Shown here: positions 9,436 through 19,508 of the stretch, piece after piece
Layout: each line of letters opens with the position of its first letter
Position numbering within the stretch: the stretch's first letter is position 1
Assembly: GCF_023502345.1 (NCBI RefSeq)
Contig: NZ_JAMFLX010000034.1
Span: 1-37,242, forward strand
Direction of reading: 5' to 3'
DNA length: 37,242 nucleotides
DNA from: Parendozoicomonas callyspongiae
GTDB taxonomy: Bacteria > Pseudomonadota > Gammaproteobacteria > Pseudomonadales > Endozoicomonadaceae
Position numbers and translations under genes: made by a program
The notes under the pieces: generated by a model
What the model saw: only the letters and a program-made list of their open reading frames with translations
Told to the model about the DNA's origin: nothing
The model's database searches: none

Positions 9436-10125
9436 ATGGAAAAACAGGCCGATCCGAAAAAAGCCGTTGTTATCTACTCCGGAGGAATGGACTCATTCAC
9501 AGTATTAAATCGTGCCCAGCGCGAAGGCTTTGAGCTGTATGCTCTGTCTTTTAACTATGGTCAGCGCCATAGCAAGGAACTGGACTATGCCCGGAGGGTC
9601 TGCGATGAGCTGGCTATCCCGCTGAAAGTTGTTGATATTACTGCAATCAATGATCTGGTTGGCGGCTCGGCACTGACTTCTGACGATATTGAAGTCCCTG
9701 AAGGTGACTACGCTGATGACAATATGAAGCTGACGGTTGTCCCCAACCGCAATATGATTCTGCTGTCACTGGCAACCGGTTATGCCCTCTCGATCGGGGC
9801 CGGCAAAGTCTTTTATGGTGCCCATTCCGGTGACCACACAATTTATCCGGATTGCCGGCCTGAGTTTGTCGACGCTGTTAATGAAGTAACCAAGATCTGT
9901 GACTGGCAGCCGGTCACCATCGAGGCCCCCTACCTGCATCAGAGCAAGATTGAAATCCTGCGGGACGGGCTGGCCATGGGTCTCGATTATGGAAAAACCT
10001 GGACCTGCTACAACGGTCGGGAAAAAGCCTGCGGCAAATGTGGCTCCTGCGTTGAACGTCTGGAAGCATTTGAACTGAACCAGGCAACCGATCCTCTGCC
10101 ATACGAAACAGGTGCTTCGGCCTGA
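9436..10125 (+). CDS. queC: 7-cyano-7-deazaguanine (preQ0) synthase QueC
   Basis: This 229-residue enzyme makes the nitrile preQ0 from 7-carboxy-7-deazaguanine, ammonia and ATP in the queuosine pathway. The PP-loop SGGMDS (15-20) binds ATP. The C-terminal zinc site is Cys191, Cys199, Cys202 and Cys205 (CX7CX2CX2C). Internal family motifs are [18 protein letters not shown] and [18 protein letters not shown]. Length is normal for the family. Its stop shares a base with the start of queE, so the two are co-translated; QueE supplies its substrate. Confidence 0.97.
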   Translation: MEKQADPKKAVVIYSGGMDSFTVLNRAQREGFELYALSFNYGQRHSKELDYARRVCDELAIPLKVVDITAINDLVGGSALTSDDIEVPEGDYADDNMKLTVVPNRNMILLSLATGYALSIGAGKVFYGAHSGDHTIYPDCRPEFVDAVNEVTKICDWQPVTIEAPYLHQSKIEILRDGLAMGLDYGKTWTCYNGREKACGKCGSCVERLEAFELNQATDPLPYETGASA

Positions 10126-10790
10126 TGTACAGCGTAAAGGAAATCTTCTACACCCTGCAGGGTGAAGGGGCCAATGTTGGCCGCCCTGCCGTGTTCTGCC
10201 GTTTCAGTGGCTGCAACCTGTGGAGTGGCCGGGAGCAGGATCGGGCTACCGCTATCTGCAACTTCTGCGATACCGATTTTCGCGGTACAGATGGTGAAGG
10301 TGGAGGGAAATTCACTACAGCGGATGAACTGGCCTCAGCTGTTCGTGCCAGGTGGCCATCTGAATATTCTGACAATCAGAGCAAGCCACTGGTGGTCTGC
10401 ACCGGCGGAGAACCTCTGCTGCAGATGGATAAAGCACTGATCGACAGCCTGCATAATGCTGGTTTTGAAATTGCCATCGAGACCAATGGCACCAAGCCTA
10501 TCCCGGACGGAATTGACTGGTCGGTTGTCAGCCCCAAGGGCACAGCCGAGGTTGTTGTGACTGAGTGCGATGAACTGAAGCTGGTTTATCCTCAGCCTGA
10601 GGCTATGCCCGAGCAGTTCGAACATATCCGGGCAAGCCATTATTACCTCAGCCCTATGGCTGACCCTCACAGGGAGTCGGCTGACCTTCTCTATAGGGAT
10701 TGTGGCACGCAGCAGGCTATCCAGTATTGCCTAGATCACCCCCGCTGGCGCCTGAACCTGCAGACCCACAAGGTTATCAATATTCCTTAA
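10125..10790 (+). CDS. queE: 7-carboxy-7-deazaguanine synthase QueE
   Basis: This 221-residue radical SAM enzyme contracts 6-carboxytetrahydropterin to 7-carboxy-7-deazaguanine. The cluster-binding cysteines Cys30, Cys45 and Cys48 form the expanded CX14CX2C motif of one QueE subclass in place of the standard CX3CX2C. Other family features are the N-terminal YTLQGEGANVGRPAVF, the TGGEPLLQ stretch, AIETNGT and the C-terminal LNLQTHK. The ATG overlaps the queC stop (TGATG). It needs SAM, Mg and a reductant. Together with QueC it supplies preQ0; QueD and QueF must be elsewhere. Confidence 0.96.
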   Translation: MYSVKEIFYTLQGEGANVGRPAVFCRFSGCNLWSGREQDRATAICNFCDTDFRGTDGEGGGKFTTADELASAVRARWPSEYSDNQSKPLVVCTGGEPLLQMDKALIDSLHNAGFEIAIETNGTKPIPDGIDWSVVSPKGTAEVVVTECDELKLVYPQPEAMPEQFEHIRASHYYLSPMADPHRESADLLYRDCGTQQAIQYCLDHPRWRLNLQTHKVINIP

Positions 10791-10883
10791 CAGCCGAATG
10801 GGCTGAGCATGGTTAAGTTCAGCATTGATGGCCGGAGCCGATAATTCCGGTATCCGGTCAATCAATGCAATAACAAAAGCGCT

Positions 10884-12305
10884 ATGCCTATTGATCCCAC
10901 CAGACCCGCAAGCCAGACGTCTTCTACATTAGCTCCCAGACATTCTGATATTCCTGAAAAGATAATTGAGAAATCAGGGCAACGCTCCGTAATTTCAACA
11001 ACAAATAAATCCCCCCTGAGTGAAACAGATCCGGGGTATTCTTCTGATGAAAATAATCGATCAATATCGTCTCGTACCACCTCTACATCGGCATCTGACT
11101 TTTCTGACACCCTGGGCTCTGCAGGCAGCCTGGATGATCTGACATTTATCTCCCCCCAGAGCGATAACCCTCATTTTGATTTTTCCCGAGAGTATCAACT
11201 CGACAAGGTTCCATTTGCCCAAGGCAACTATGGCAGAATTTACCGGGTTACTCAGGAAAAGAAACTTCCAGAGGACAAGCAGCAGACAGATCAGAATAAC
11301 CAGACTCAAGAGAAGACTCACAACACGTTCGCTCTGAAGGTGGCCTTTCCCAAATACAATCTCGATGATGAACAACAGATCATGGAGCAACTCCCACCCC
11401 ATAAAAATATTGTTGGCTATGAAGGCTACATAACCCTGGGAGACAAAGCCGGGCTTATGTACGAGTATATTGATGGCCCAAAACTGGGGTTACTTGTAGA
11501 TGACCTCTGCACTTCTGGCCTGCCTGCTGACGAGCTTTTTAATGCCTGGAAATTCGTAAGCCAAGGGCAATTCAAATCCGTCGATCATGTTCACAAAAGC
11601 GGCTTGGTACATTGCGATCTAAAGCCGGATAATTTTCATATTCTCAAGTCAAACAAGGATTCCAAGCTCCTTGATTTCGGGGCATCGGTAAGAATTGGTG
11701 ATCCCGTTTTCTGCGCCCATGAAAGCTATACAGCACCTGAGGCTCTGGACTCACTGCTCAAGGGCAAGGAAGCAGGTATTCCCGCTGATCCCTCGATGGA
11801 TTGTTACGCCTTGGGACAGATGCTCTACAGGGATCTGACTGCACTTCAGGGTGAAAGCGGCAATGCATTTATTGCAGGGGCAGATACCAGCGGTCATCCA
11901 CCAGGGGAGCGTGGAGCGAGAGTCCATCTCATCAAAAAAGCGATGGAAAACTATTCTTCTCCTAATAAAGATGGAAGCTACAAAACCGCTCTACCGGCTC
12001 CATCGCCGGAAGTTACTGACGAGGACCTAAACCGGGAATCTGTCCGACTCAGCCGCCAGGAATTGATAGGTTCTGGTTCAGAACGGCTAGACACCTGGGA
12101 GCCGGAAGGGTTTGAGGCATTTCACGAGTCGGCTGTACGGTTCAAACAGGAATCTGTTCTTCTGACAGATCTAATAAACGGGCTTATGCACCCAGATCCT
12201 AAGCACAGAACAACTGCAGCTCAGGCTTTAGAACATCCATGGTTTACGACCAATCCTGTTGATGAAGAAAAGGCCATCAAAACTCTAAGCCGCATTATGG
12301 TTTAA
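10884..12305 (+). CDS. Eukaryotic-like Ser/Thr protein kinase with disordered N-terminus
   Basis: This 473-residue protein has a low-complexity Ser/Thr-rich N-terminus (about 1-100) followed by a protein-kinase domain (about 105-460). Visible subdomains are a glycine loop AQGNYGRIY, the ATP-anchoring Lys152 in FALKVAF, the catalytic loop HCDLKPDN (Asp245, Lys247, Asn250), DFG (Asp264), an APE-type YTAPEAL, DCYALGQML and the closing DPKHRTTAAQALEHPWF. All key residues are present, so it is probably active. It has no transmembrane or PASTA domain, unlike typical bacterial Hanks kinases, and the closing motif is strikingly eukaryotic. A translocated effector or a toxin-like kinase is possible but unproven. 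It stands alone between queE and recC. The Shine-Dalgarno sequence is weak. Confidence 0.85.
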   Translation: MPIDPTRPASQTSSTLAPRHSDIPEKIIEKSGQRSVISTTNKSPLSETDPGYSSDENNRSISSRTTSTSASDFSDTLGSAGSLDDLTFISPQSDNPHFDFSREYQLDKVPFAQGNYGRIYRVTQEKKLPEDKQQTDQNNQTQEKTHNTFALKVAFPKYNLDDEQQIMEQLPPHKNIVGYEGYITLGDKAGLMYEYIDGPKLGLLVDDLCTSGLPADELFNAWKFVSQGQFKSVDHVHKSGLVHCDLKPDNFHILKSNKDSKLLDFGASVRIGDPVFCAHESYTAPEALDSLLKGKEAGIPADPSMDCYALGQMLYRDLTALQGESGNAFIAGADTSGHPPGERGARVHLIKKAMENYSSPNKDGSYKTALPAPSPEVTDEDLNRESVRLSRQELIGSGSERLDTWEPEGFEAFHESAVRFKQESVLLTDLINGLMHPDPKHRTTAAQALEHPWFTTNPVDEEKAIKTLSRIMV

Positions 12306-12546
12306 AGTCTTGCAATACTTCCCAGGAAATATCTGAAGTCATACTCTTTTCAGGTATCAATACCAGATACCTGCTCTGCCTCTATATCTCGGCATAGCCA
12401 AAGCTACGGCAGTCTTTTATATGTACTGCTGATTCATTAGGGCACAAACCCCTTTCTTTCCTAAAAGAAAACCAGTCTTGCCTTGCATTAATCAGATGAT
12501 TACTGAGAATAAGAGCTAGTGCCAGCCCTCGAATACGGAGAATTCG
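12306..12546 (+). promoter_or_regulatory. recC upstream region with inverted repeat
   Basis: This 241-base gap between the first kinase gene and recC shows no convincing gene. It contains the inverted repeat CAGGTATC (12351-12358) and GATACCTG (12366-12373) with a 7-base loop. The repeat could be a terminator stem for the kinase gene, although there is no T-run, or an operator for recC. GGAG at 12537-12540 serves the TTG start of recC. Confidence 0.35.
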
Positions 12547-15500
12547 TTGCTCACCCTTTATCATTCCAACCGTCTTGATGTCCTCAGGGAACTTCTTGTT
12601 GAGCTGATCCGTCGTGACCCGCTGACAAACCCTCTGGAAGATGAACAGATTCTGGTGCAGAGCCCGGGCATGGCCCGCTGGCTGCAGCTGGAAGTGGCAG
12701 AAGCCTTCGGTATTGCCGCCAGTATCGAGTTTCCCTTGCCCGCAACGTTTATCTGGAAAATGTTTATCCAGATTCTTGATGATGTGCCGGATCGGTCGGC
12801 CTTTGCCAAGGACAGCATGACCTGGAAGCTGATGGGGCTTCTTCCGCAATGGCTCGAAGACGAGCGCTTTGCACCCTTAAAACGCTATTTGGAAAACGAC
12901 GAAGATAAGGTACGCCGTTACCAGCTGGCAGGAAAGATTGCGGATATTTTTGACCAGTATCTGGTTTATCGCCCAGAGTGGATTGCCGACTGGGAAGCCG
13001 GTAATGACAGGCCAGAACTCACCTCGGACCAGAGCTGGCAACCGGCTTTGTGGCGGGCGCTTGTCGAAACAACAAGAGAGTTGGAACAGTCGCACTGGCA
13101 TCGCGCCAATATGCATCAGTCTTTTGCGGCTGCACTCAAGAATGGGCATTTCAGAGGCAAGCTGCCAAAGAGATTGTTTGTCTTTGGTATCTCTGCCCTT
13201 CCGCCAGGTTATGTGGAAGCCCTCCATGCCCTGGGAGAACAGTGTGATGTGCATCTGATGATCACCAACCCCTGTCGTTATTACTGGGGTGATATCCGCG
13301 ATGCCCGTTACCTGGCTATGCTTGATGCCAAACGCTTCAAAGAAGGTGTGAATCCGGAGCAGCCTGAATCGCTTGAAGAGACCGGCAACCCACTACTGGC
13401 TTCCATGGGCAAACTGGGCCGGGATTACCTTTATCAGCTGCAGGAACTTGGTGCCGCTGAAATTGATGCGTTTGCTGATATTGACCGGGACAGTCTATTG
13501 CACTGTATTCAGTCAGATATCCTCGAACTGCAGGACAGCACCAACCAGAAACACTCCATCGCCACAGAAGATACTTCTCTCAGTTTCCACGGCTGCCACA
13601 GCCCTTTGAGAGAAGTGGAAGTTCTTCATGATCATCTTCTGAGTCTGTTTGATAAAAACCCTGAGCTGAAGCCTCGGGATATTATCGTAATGGTGCCGGA
13701 TATCGACAGCTATGCGCCTTTCCTGCAGGCCGTGTTTGGCAGTGCATCCGGTGAGCGTTATATACCCTTTGCCCTGTCTGACCGAAGTGCAGCCCAGGAA
13801 CATCCTGTACTGGCTGCCCTGAACAGGTTGATGACTCTTGACCAGAGCCGGGCCAGTGGACCTGAGCTTCTGGAGCTGCTGGAAGTCAAAGCGATGCAGT
13901 CCCGTTTTGAACTGGATGCCGATGACCTTGCAACCCTGCAGCACTGGATTGAAGATGCCGGAATTCGCTGGGGCCTGAACCCGGAACACCAGGCTCGTTT
14001 CGACATCCCGAAACGGACGGAAAACACCTGGCTGTTTGGCCTGCGTCGTATGCTTCTGGGTTACGCCATGCCTGCTTCGCAGGGTATTTTCCATGACGTT
14101 ATGCCTTCGGACCTTGTCCAGGGCATGAATGCCGAACTGGCAGGTAAACTGGCCGACTTTATTGAAAGCTGTGAATGGCTGGTGACACAGCTGGATAAGG
14201 CACGCAATGCCGATAACTGGACCCTGTTCCTGAACCAGCTTCTGGAACGCTTCTTTCTACCCGACAGCGATGATGAGCAGGTTCTGCAGCGCATTCGCCA
14301 GGCACTGGAAACTTTCCGCCAACAGCTGACTGATGCCCGCTTTGAGGAACCTCTGCCCAGAGCTGTTATGGTCGACTGGCTGCAGGAAAACCTCGACAAT
14401 ACCCGCAACAGTCAGCGTTTTCTGGCTGGTCAGGTCAATATCTGTACCCTGATGCCAATGCGTTCCATTCCGTTCAAGGTGGTCTGCCTGTTGGGAATGA
14501 ACGACAGTGCCTATCCACGCAGTCTGCCACCTATGGGCTTTGATCTGATGGCAAAAGACCCGCGTCGTGGAGACCGCTCACGCCGGGAAGATGACCGTTA
14601 CCTGTTCCTGGAAGCACTGCTCTCCGCCCGGGAATCTCTCTATATCAGCTATGTCAGCCGCAATATTCGCGATAACACCGAGCGTTTTCCCTCTGTGCTG
14701 GTAACTGAGCTGCAAAACCTGATTCGTGAGAGTTTTGTCACTGACGATGGTAAAGATGGTTCAGCGCTGGTTAAAAATCTGTTTACCCAGCACAGTCTGC
14801 AGGCTTTCAGCTCTGCAAACTTTATGGCCGATAACCTGGAGCGAAGTTTTGCCAGAGAGTGGCTGCCTGCAGCAGAGGGTAAAGGTGAACCAGCACAACC
14901 ATTTCTGACAAACAGTCTGCCGGAGCTCAACAGGGCTGAAGATGGCCGGGATGATATTGAACTGCCACTGGCTAAGCTGATTACTTTCTGGAACAACCCC
15001 TGTCAGGCCTTTTGCCAACAGCGCCTGAAAGTCTTTTTTGATGATGAGCTGGAATCCGCTGAAACCCGTGAACCTTTTGCCTTGTCAGGCCTGACCGGCT
15101 GGCAACTGAAAGACAGCCTGGTCAGACAGTATCTTGAGCACGGCTCAGATCAGACACTGGGACAGCAGGCCCAGGCAACAGGTATTCTGCCCCATGGTCA
15201 CTTTGGCAGACTGGCCATAAAAGAGTTGAAATCTGATGCCACCAATCTGGCGGGCCTGGTTGAACCCTGGCTGAAAAACAGACTCTCTGAAGATCTGGAA
15301 GTCAATCTGCTGCTGAATGACAGTCGCTTAACCGGCTGGCTGACCGAGATACACCGGCATGGTCAGGTGTTCTGGAGGACCGGCAAACTGCGTGAGAAGC
15401 ACCGTTTCAGTGCCTGGATTCAACACCTTTGCTTTTGTGCCTCCACCGGAGTGATTGGCAAGACCTATTACCTGACTCAGGACGAACTTTTTGCATTTAC

Positions 15501-15861
15501 GCCGGTGAACCCTGAAGAAGCCTTATCGATGCTTTCTGATCTGGAACGTCTGATGCAACAGGGCCTGACCCGCCCTCTTCCCTTTTTCCAGCGCACAGCC
15601 TGGGCCTGGATACAGGAAACTGCCGGGGAAATAGGGCTATCAGACGATGAATCGGTACTGGAGTCAGCCAATGACAAAGCGTCCAAAACTTTCTATGGAA
15701 CTGGCTTTGGTCCGGCTGGAGAATGTACCGATGCCTATATCCAGCGCTGCTGGCCGGAACTTGAGCCTGCCCTGAATGGTATGTCAGAGCTGATCAGACA
15801 AATTCTGCAACCTCTTTACGCCCACTATCAGAAAATAGATAAAGAGGCGCTACCCGAATGA
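12547..15861 (+). CDS. recC: RecBCD exonuclease V, RecC (gamma) subunit
   Basis: At 1,104 residues this is close to the usual size. RecC is the non-catalytic subunit that splits the DNA strands and recognises Chi. The N-terminal MLTLYHSNRLDVL, LVQSPGMARWLQ and IEFPLPATFIWKMF are highly characteristic. Later markers are VCLLGMNDSAYPR and RRGDRSRREDDRYLFLEALLSA. The start is TTG, with GGAG 6 bases upstream and agreement with the family N-terminus. The stop overlaps the recB start by 4 bases (ATGA). It heads the recC-recB-recD operon, without the ptrA gene that separates recC from recB in E. coli. Confidence 0.96.
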   Translation: MLTLYHSNRLDVLRELLVELIRRDPLTNPLEDEQILVQSPGMARWLQLEVAEAFGIAASIEFPLPATFIWKMFIQILDDVPDRSAFAKDSMTWKLMGLLPQWLEDERFAPLKRYLENDEDKVRRYQLAGKIADIFDQYLVYRPEWIADWEAGNDRPELTSDQSWQPALWRALVETTRELEQSHWHRANMHQSFAAALKNGHFRGKLPKRLFVFGISALPPGYVEALHALGEQCDVHLMITNPCRYYWGDIRDARYLAMLDAKRFKEGVNPEQPESLEETGNPLLASMGKLGRDYLYQLQELGAAEIDAFADIDRDSLLHCIQSDILELQDSTNQKHSIATEDTSLSFHGCHSPLREVEVLHDHLLSLFDKNPELKPRDIIVMVPDIDSYAPFLQAVFGSASGERYIPFALSDRSAAQEHPVLAALNRLMTLDQSRASGPELLELLEVKAMQSRFELDADDLATLQHWIEDAGIRWGLNPEHQARFDIPKRTENTWLFGLRRMLLGYAMPASQGIFHDVMPSDLVQGMNAELAGKLADFIESCEWLVTQLDKARNADNWTLFLNQLLERFFLPDSDDEQVLQRIRQALETFRQQLTDARFEEPLPRAVMVDWLQENLDNTRNSQRFLAGQVNICTLMPMRSIPFKVVCLLGMNDSAYPRSLPPMGFDLMAKDPRRGDRSRREDDRYLFLEALLSARESLYISYVSRNIRDNTERFPSVLVTELQNLIRESFVTDDGKDGSALVKNLFTQHSLQAFSSANFMADNLERSFAREWLPAAEGKGEPAQPFLTNSLPELNRAEDGRDDIELPLAKLITFWNNPCQAFCQQRLKVFFDDELESAETREPFALSGLTGWQLKDSLVRQYLEHGSDQTLGQQAQATGILPHGHFGRLAIKELKSDATNLAGLVEPWLKNRLSEDLEVNLLLNDSRLTGWLTEIHRHGQVFWRTGKLREKHRFSAWIQHLCFCASTGVIGKTYYLTQDELFAFTPVNPEEALSMLSDLERLMQQGLTRPLPFFQRTAWAWIQETAGEIGLSDDESVLESANDKASKTFYGTGFGPAGECTDAYIQRCWPELEPALNGMSELIRQILQPLYAHYQKIDKEALPE

Positions 15862-18800
15862 GTAACAGCATGAATGAAACGGTGGACAGGGACGCACAGA
15901 ATCTTGATCCATTAACCCTGCTACTGCACGGCCACCGACTGATAGAAGCCAGTGCCGGTACCGGTAAAACCTGGACTATTGCAGCCCTCTACCTGCGTCT
16001 GTTACTTGGCCATGGCCGAGAACAGAACAGTGCCCATTGTCAGCCATTAACCGTTGACCAGATACTGGTGGTGACATTTACCGAGGCTGCCACCGAAGAG
16101 CTGCGTGATCGTATTCGCGGCCGTATTCACCAGGCTCGCCAGGCTTTTCTTTCTGACACAAGCGATGATCCATTCCTGAAAGAACTGCTGCAGGATCTTG
16201 GTGATCACCCGCTGCAGGCCAAACGCTTGCTGGCGGCCGAACGGCAGATGGATGAAGCTGCCATTTTCACTATCCATGGTTTCTGCCAGCGGATGCTGAA
16301 ACAGCATGCTTTTGAAAGCGGCACCCTGTTTACCAGTGACCTTCTGGAAGATCAGTCGGAACTGGTTGCCGATGCGGTTGCTGACTTCTGGCGCAGAACC
16401 ATGTATCCGTTAAACGAGGAGCTGACAGATCTGACCCGCCAGATCTGGAAAGCCCCGGAAAACCTGCAGGCCAGCCTGCAGTACTGGTTAAACCAGCATG
16501 GTCTGAAAATTGATGAAACCGGTATTCCTGATTCCATGGCGGATCTGGATAAACGCATTCAGGATATCCGTCAGATAAAAGCACTCTGGCTGGAACAGCG
16601 TGATCTGATTGAAGCAGAGCTGGCAAAGATTCTGCGGAAAAACAGCAAACCCTGGAAACGGCTGGCGGAGATGGCCGACTTTGCTGCCAGCAGCAGCCTG
16701 ATACCACAGTTTGGCAAAGAGAATGGCTGGGAATTCTATACCCTGGAAGCTCTTGCCAAAGCCTGCACCAAGGGCAAAACAGTACCTGATCTTGAGATTT
16801 TTACCCGTATTGAACAGCTGCAGGATCAGGCACTGGATATCAAGGAAGCCTTCAGGGGCTTGATTCTCCGTGATGCCCTGAAAGAAGTGCAAAGTCGTCT
16901 GATACAGCGTCGCAATGAGCTGCGCAAGATGATCTTTGATGATCTGCTGATTAAACTCGACCAGGCCCTGCAATCATCAGGTGGTGAAGCGCTTGCTGAC
17001 CATATCCGTGATATCTATCGGGTGGCCCTGATTGATGAATTTCAGGATACCGATGCCGTCCAGTACCGGATCTTCAGCAATATCTATCCGCAGTCGCACA
17101 CCGATAACGGACTGTTTCTGATCGGTGACCCAAAGCAAGCTATTTATGCATTTCGCGGTGCGGATATCTTCACTTATATCCAGGCCCGCAAGGCCATCAC
17201 CAGCCGCTACACCCTTCCCCGAAACTGGCGTTCATCAGCTGATATGATCAGTGCCACCAACCATCTGTTTGACCAGGCACAATCGGCATTTATCTATGAC
17301 CAGGATATTCCCTTCCTGCCGGTTGACTCTTCACCAGATGCCAGCTCCCGAGGGCTATTGATTGATGATCAATCGATGCCAGCGTTGAAGTTGTGGTACC
17401 AGGATAATGGTGGTTTTGCTATTGGTCGTGGTGACTATGAACAGACCATGGCTGATGCCACTGCATCTGAGATCAACCGGCTGCTAAGTCTGGCAAAAGA
17501 CCAGCGCTGTCTTACCGGAAGCAAGGATGGCCAGAAACCGTTAACACCCGGAGATATTGCCATTCTGGTACGAACCGGTGCCCAGGCGGAAAAGGTTCGG
17601 CTGGCCCTGAATGAGCAGAATATCGCCAGCGTCTATCTCAGTGATCGCAGCTCAGTGTTTGATTCCTATGAAGCACTGGACCTGTCCCGCATTCTGGCAG
17701 CCTGCCTGGAACCTACCAGCGAACGCAAGCTGAAAGCCGCTCTGGCAACGCCACTGTTTGCACTGCAGGCCAGTGCGCTGGATGAACTGAATAATGATGA
17801 ACAGTGCTGGGAAAATGCGGTTGAAGAATTTACCGGTTATCACGACAAATGGATGCATGACGACGTACTGCCCATGCTGCGCCACCTTATCAGCAAACGA
17901 CAACTGGCTGAAAACCTGCTTGCTGATGCCAATGGCGAACGTCGACTGACCGACCTGCTCCATCTTGGAGAACTGCTGGCAGCTGCGGCCAGGGAAAAGG
18001 ATACACCTCACGCTCTGCTGCGCTGGCTGCAGGAGCGTATCGCTTCTCCGGATCAGAATGCCAAAGACCAGCAACTTCATCTGGAAAGTGAGCAGAAGCT
18101 GGTCAAGATCGTCACCATCCATAAATCCAAGGGTCTGGAATATGGTGTGGTGTTTATTCCTTTTGTCTGTACCTGGAGAGCAGCAGAACAAGGGGTTTAC
18201 CACGACGAAGACAACAACTATCAGGTAGTCGCCAACCTGCTGGCGCAACCGGAAGCTTTGGAGCAGGCAGATAAAGAGCGTATGGCCGAAGATCTGCGCC
18301 TGCTGTATGTAGCCCTGACCCGCTCCGTCCATGCCTGCTATATGGGCATTGCACCGGTCAAACGCCGTCCCCGTAAGCAGGATATTGAAACCCATCTTAA
18401 CCAGACTGCCTTTGGTTATCTGCTTGCCAGTGGCAATATGATCGATACAAAAGCACTGGAAGAGAGCCTGCATAAACTGGGCGATGGGTGTTCTGCTATC
18501 AGTATCTCTAAAGTACCTGAACCCATGGCAGAACCCTACTCATCTCCTGAGCAATCTACTCCTGAACTGTCCGCAAGAGAGTTCACAGGCCGCATTGACA
18601 ATAACTGGTGGATGACCAGCTATTCAGCCCTGTCACGTAAAGCTTCTCACCAAAAAGCAGATGTGAATCTGGATGCCAGCCATGAACTGGCCGGTGTGGA
18701 CCAGGAAGTTCAGGGGCAGGACGTTGAACCTGTCACCATTGAACGGGAACCCTACACTTCTCTACTCGACTTTCCCCGTGGCGCACGACCCGGCACCTTT

Positions 18801-19508
18801 CTGCATGAGATTTTTGAGAATGTTACCTTTGAAAATCCCCAGCAGGATGTGATTGCAGAAATGATTCGGGAGCGACTACTGGTTAATGGCATTGAAGACG
18901 AGTGGCTACCAGTATTACAGACCATGGTCAACGATACCCTGTCAGCGCCGTTAAACGAGCAAGGGTTGAAACTGACTGATCTCCAGTCTGGTGATTACAA
19001 ACCCGAGCTGGAATTTAATCTATCTCTTGGTCTGCTTCAGTGTCATAAGTTGAATACTTTACTGCGAGAGAGCTCTGATCCACTGTCACCCAAAGCCGGT
19101 AATCTGGATTTTTACAATGTGCGCGGACTGCTCAAGGGCTTTATCGATCTGACCTTCCAGCATAATGGCAAGTGGTTTGTTCTTGACTGGAAATCCAACT
19201 GGCTGGGCGAAACTACCAGCGCCTATACCCATAAAGCCATGGCCGATGCCATGATTGACCACCGTTATGATCTTCAGTATCTGATCTACACGCTTGCTTT
19301 GCACCGCCTGCTGAAAACCCGGCTTCCTGACTACGACTATGACACCCATATCGGTGGAATCTTTTATATCTTCCTGCGGGGTATCCAGCCAGATAATCCT
19401 GAGCGGACGGGGGTTTATGCCCACAAACCGGAACGTGAACTGATTGAAGCCATGGACAGATTGTTTGCAGGTGAACACACAGACAGCAAGGAGGCGAATG
19501 TATGCTGA
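15858..19508 (+). CDS. recB: RecBCD exonuclease V, RecB helicase-nuclease subunit
   Basis: This 1,216-residue subunit is a 3'-5' SF1 helicase and the single nuclease of RecBCD. Walker A is ASAGTGKTW (31-39). Helicase motifs include LIDEFQDTDAVQ, LIGDPKQAIYAFRGAD, TIHKSKGLEYGVVF and LRLLYVALTRSVHACY. The C-terminal nuclease domain has Asp1097 in FIDLTF and Asp1110 with Lys1112 in VLDWKSNWLG, at the same 13-residue spacing as E. coli Asp1067/Asp1080. The enzyme therefore looks fully active. It is translationally coupled to recC (ATGA) and overlaps recD by 7 bases. Confidence 0.97.
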   Translation: MSNSMNETVDRDAQNLDPLTLLLHGHRLIEASAGTGKTWTIAALYLRLLLGHGREQNSAHCQPLTVDQILVVTFTEAATEELRDRIRGRIHQARQAFLSDTSDDPFLKELLQDLGDHPLQAKRLLAAERQMDEAAIFTIHGFCQRMLKQHAFESGTLFTSDLLEDQSELVADAVADFWRRTMYPLNEELTDLTRQIWKAPENLQASLQYWLNQHGLKIDETGIPDSMADLDKRIQDIRQIKALWLEQRDLIEAELAKILRKNSKPWKRLAEMADFAASSSLIPQFGKENGWEFYTLEALAKACTKGKTVPDLEIFTRIEQLQDQALDIKEAFRGLILRDALKEVQSRLIQRRNELRKMIFDDLLIKLDQALQSSGGEALADHIRDIYRVALIDEFQDTDAVQYRIFSNIYPQSHTDNGLFLIGDPKQAIYAFRGADIFTYIQARKAITSRYTLPRNWRSSADMISATNHLFDQAQSAFIYDQDIPFLPVDSSPDASSRGLLIDDQSMPALKLWYQDNGGFAIGRGDYEQTMADATASEINRLLSLAKDQRCLTGSKDGQKPLTPGDIAILVRTGAQAEKVRLALNEQNIASVYLSDRSSVFDSYEALDLSRILAACLEPTSERKLKAALATPLFALQASALDELNNDEQCWENAVEEFTGYHDKWMHDDVLPMLRHLISKRQLAENLLADANGERRLTDLLHLGELLAAAAREKDTPHALLRWLQERIASPDQNAKDQQLHLESEQKLVKIVTIHKSKGLEYGVVFIPFVCTWRAAEQGVYHDEDNNYQVVANLLAQPEALEQADKERMAEDLRLLYVALTRSVHACYMGIAPVKRRPRKQDIETHLNQTAFGYLLASGNMIDTKALEESLHKLGDGCSAISISKVPEPMAEPYSSPEQSTPELSAREFTGRIDNNWWMTSYSALSRKASHQKADVNLDASHELAGVDQEVQGQDVEPVTIEREPYTSLLDFPRGARPGTFLHEIFENVTFENPQQDVIAEMIRERLLVNGIEDEWLPVLQTMVNDTLSAPLNEQGLKLTDLQSGDYKPELEFNLSLGLLQCHKLNTLLRESSDPLSPKAGNLDFYNVRGLLKGFIDLTFQHNGKWFVLDWKSNWLGETTSAYTHKAMADAMIDHRYDLQYLIYTLALHRLLKTRLPDYDYDTHIGGIFYIFLRGIQPDNPERTGVYAHKPERELIEAMDRLFAGEHTDSKEANVC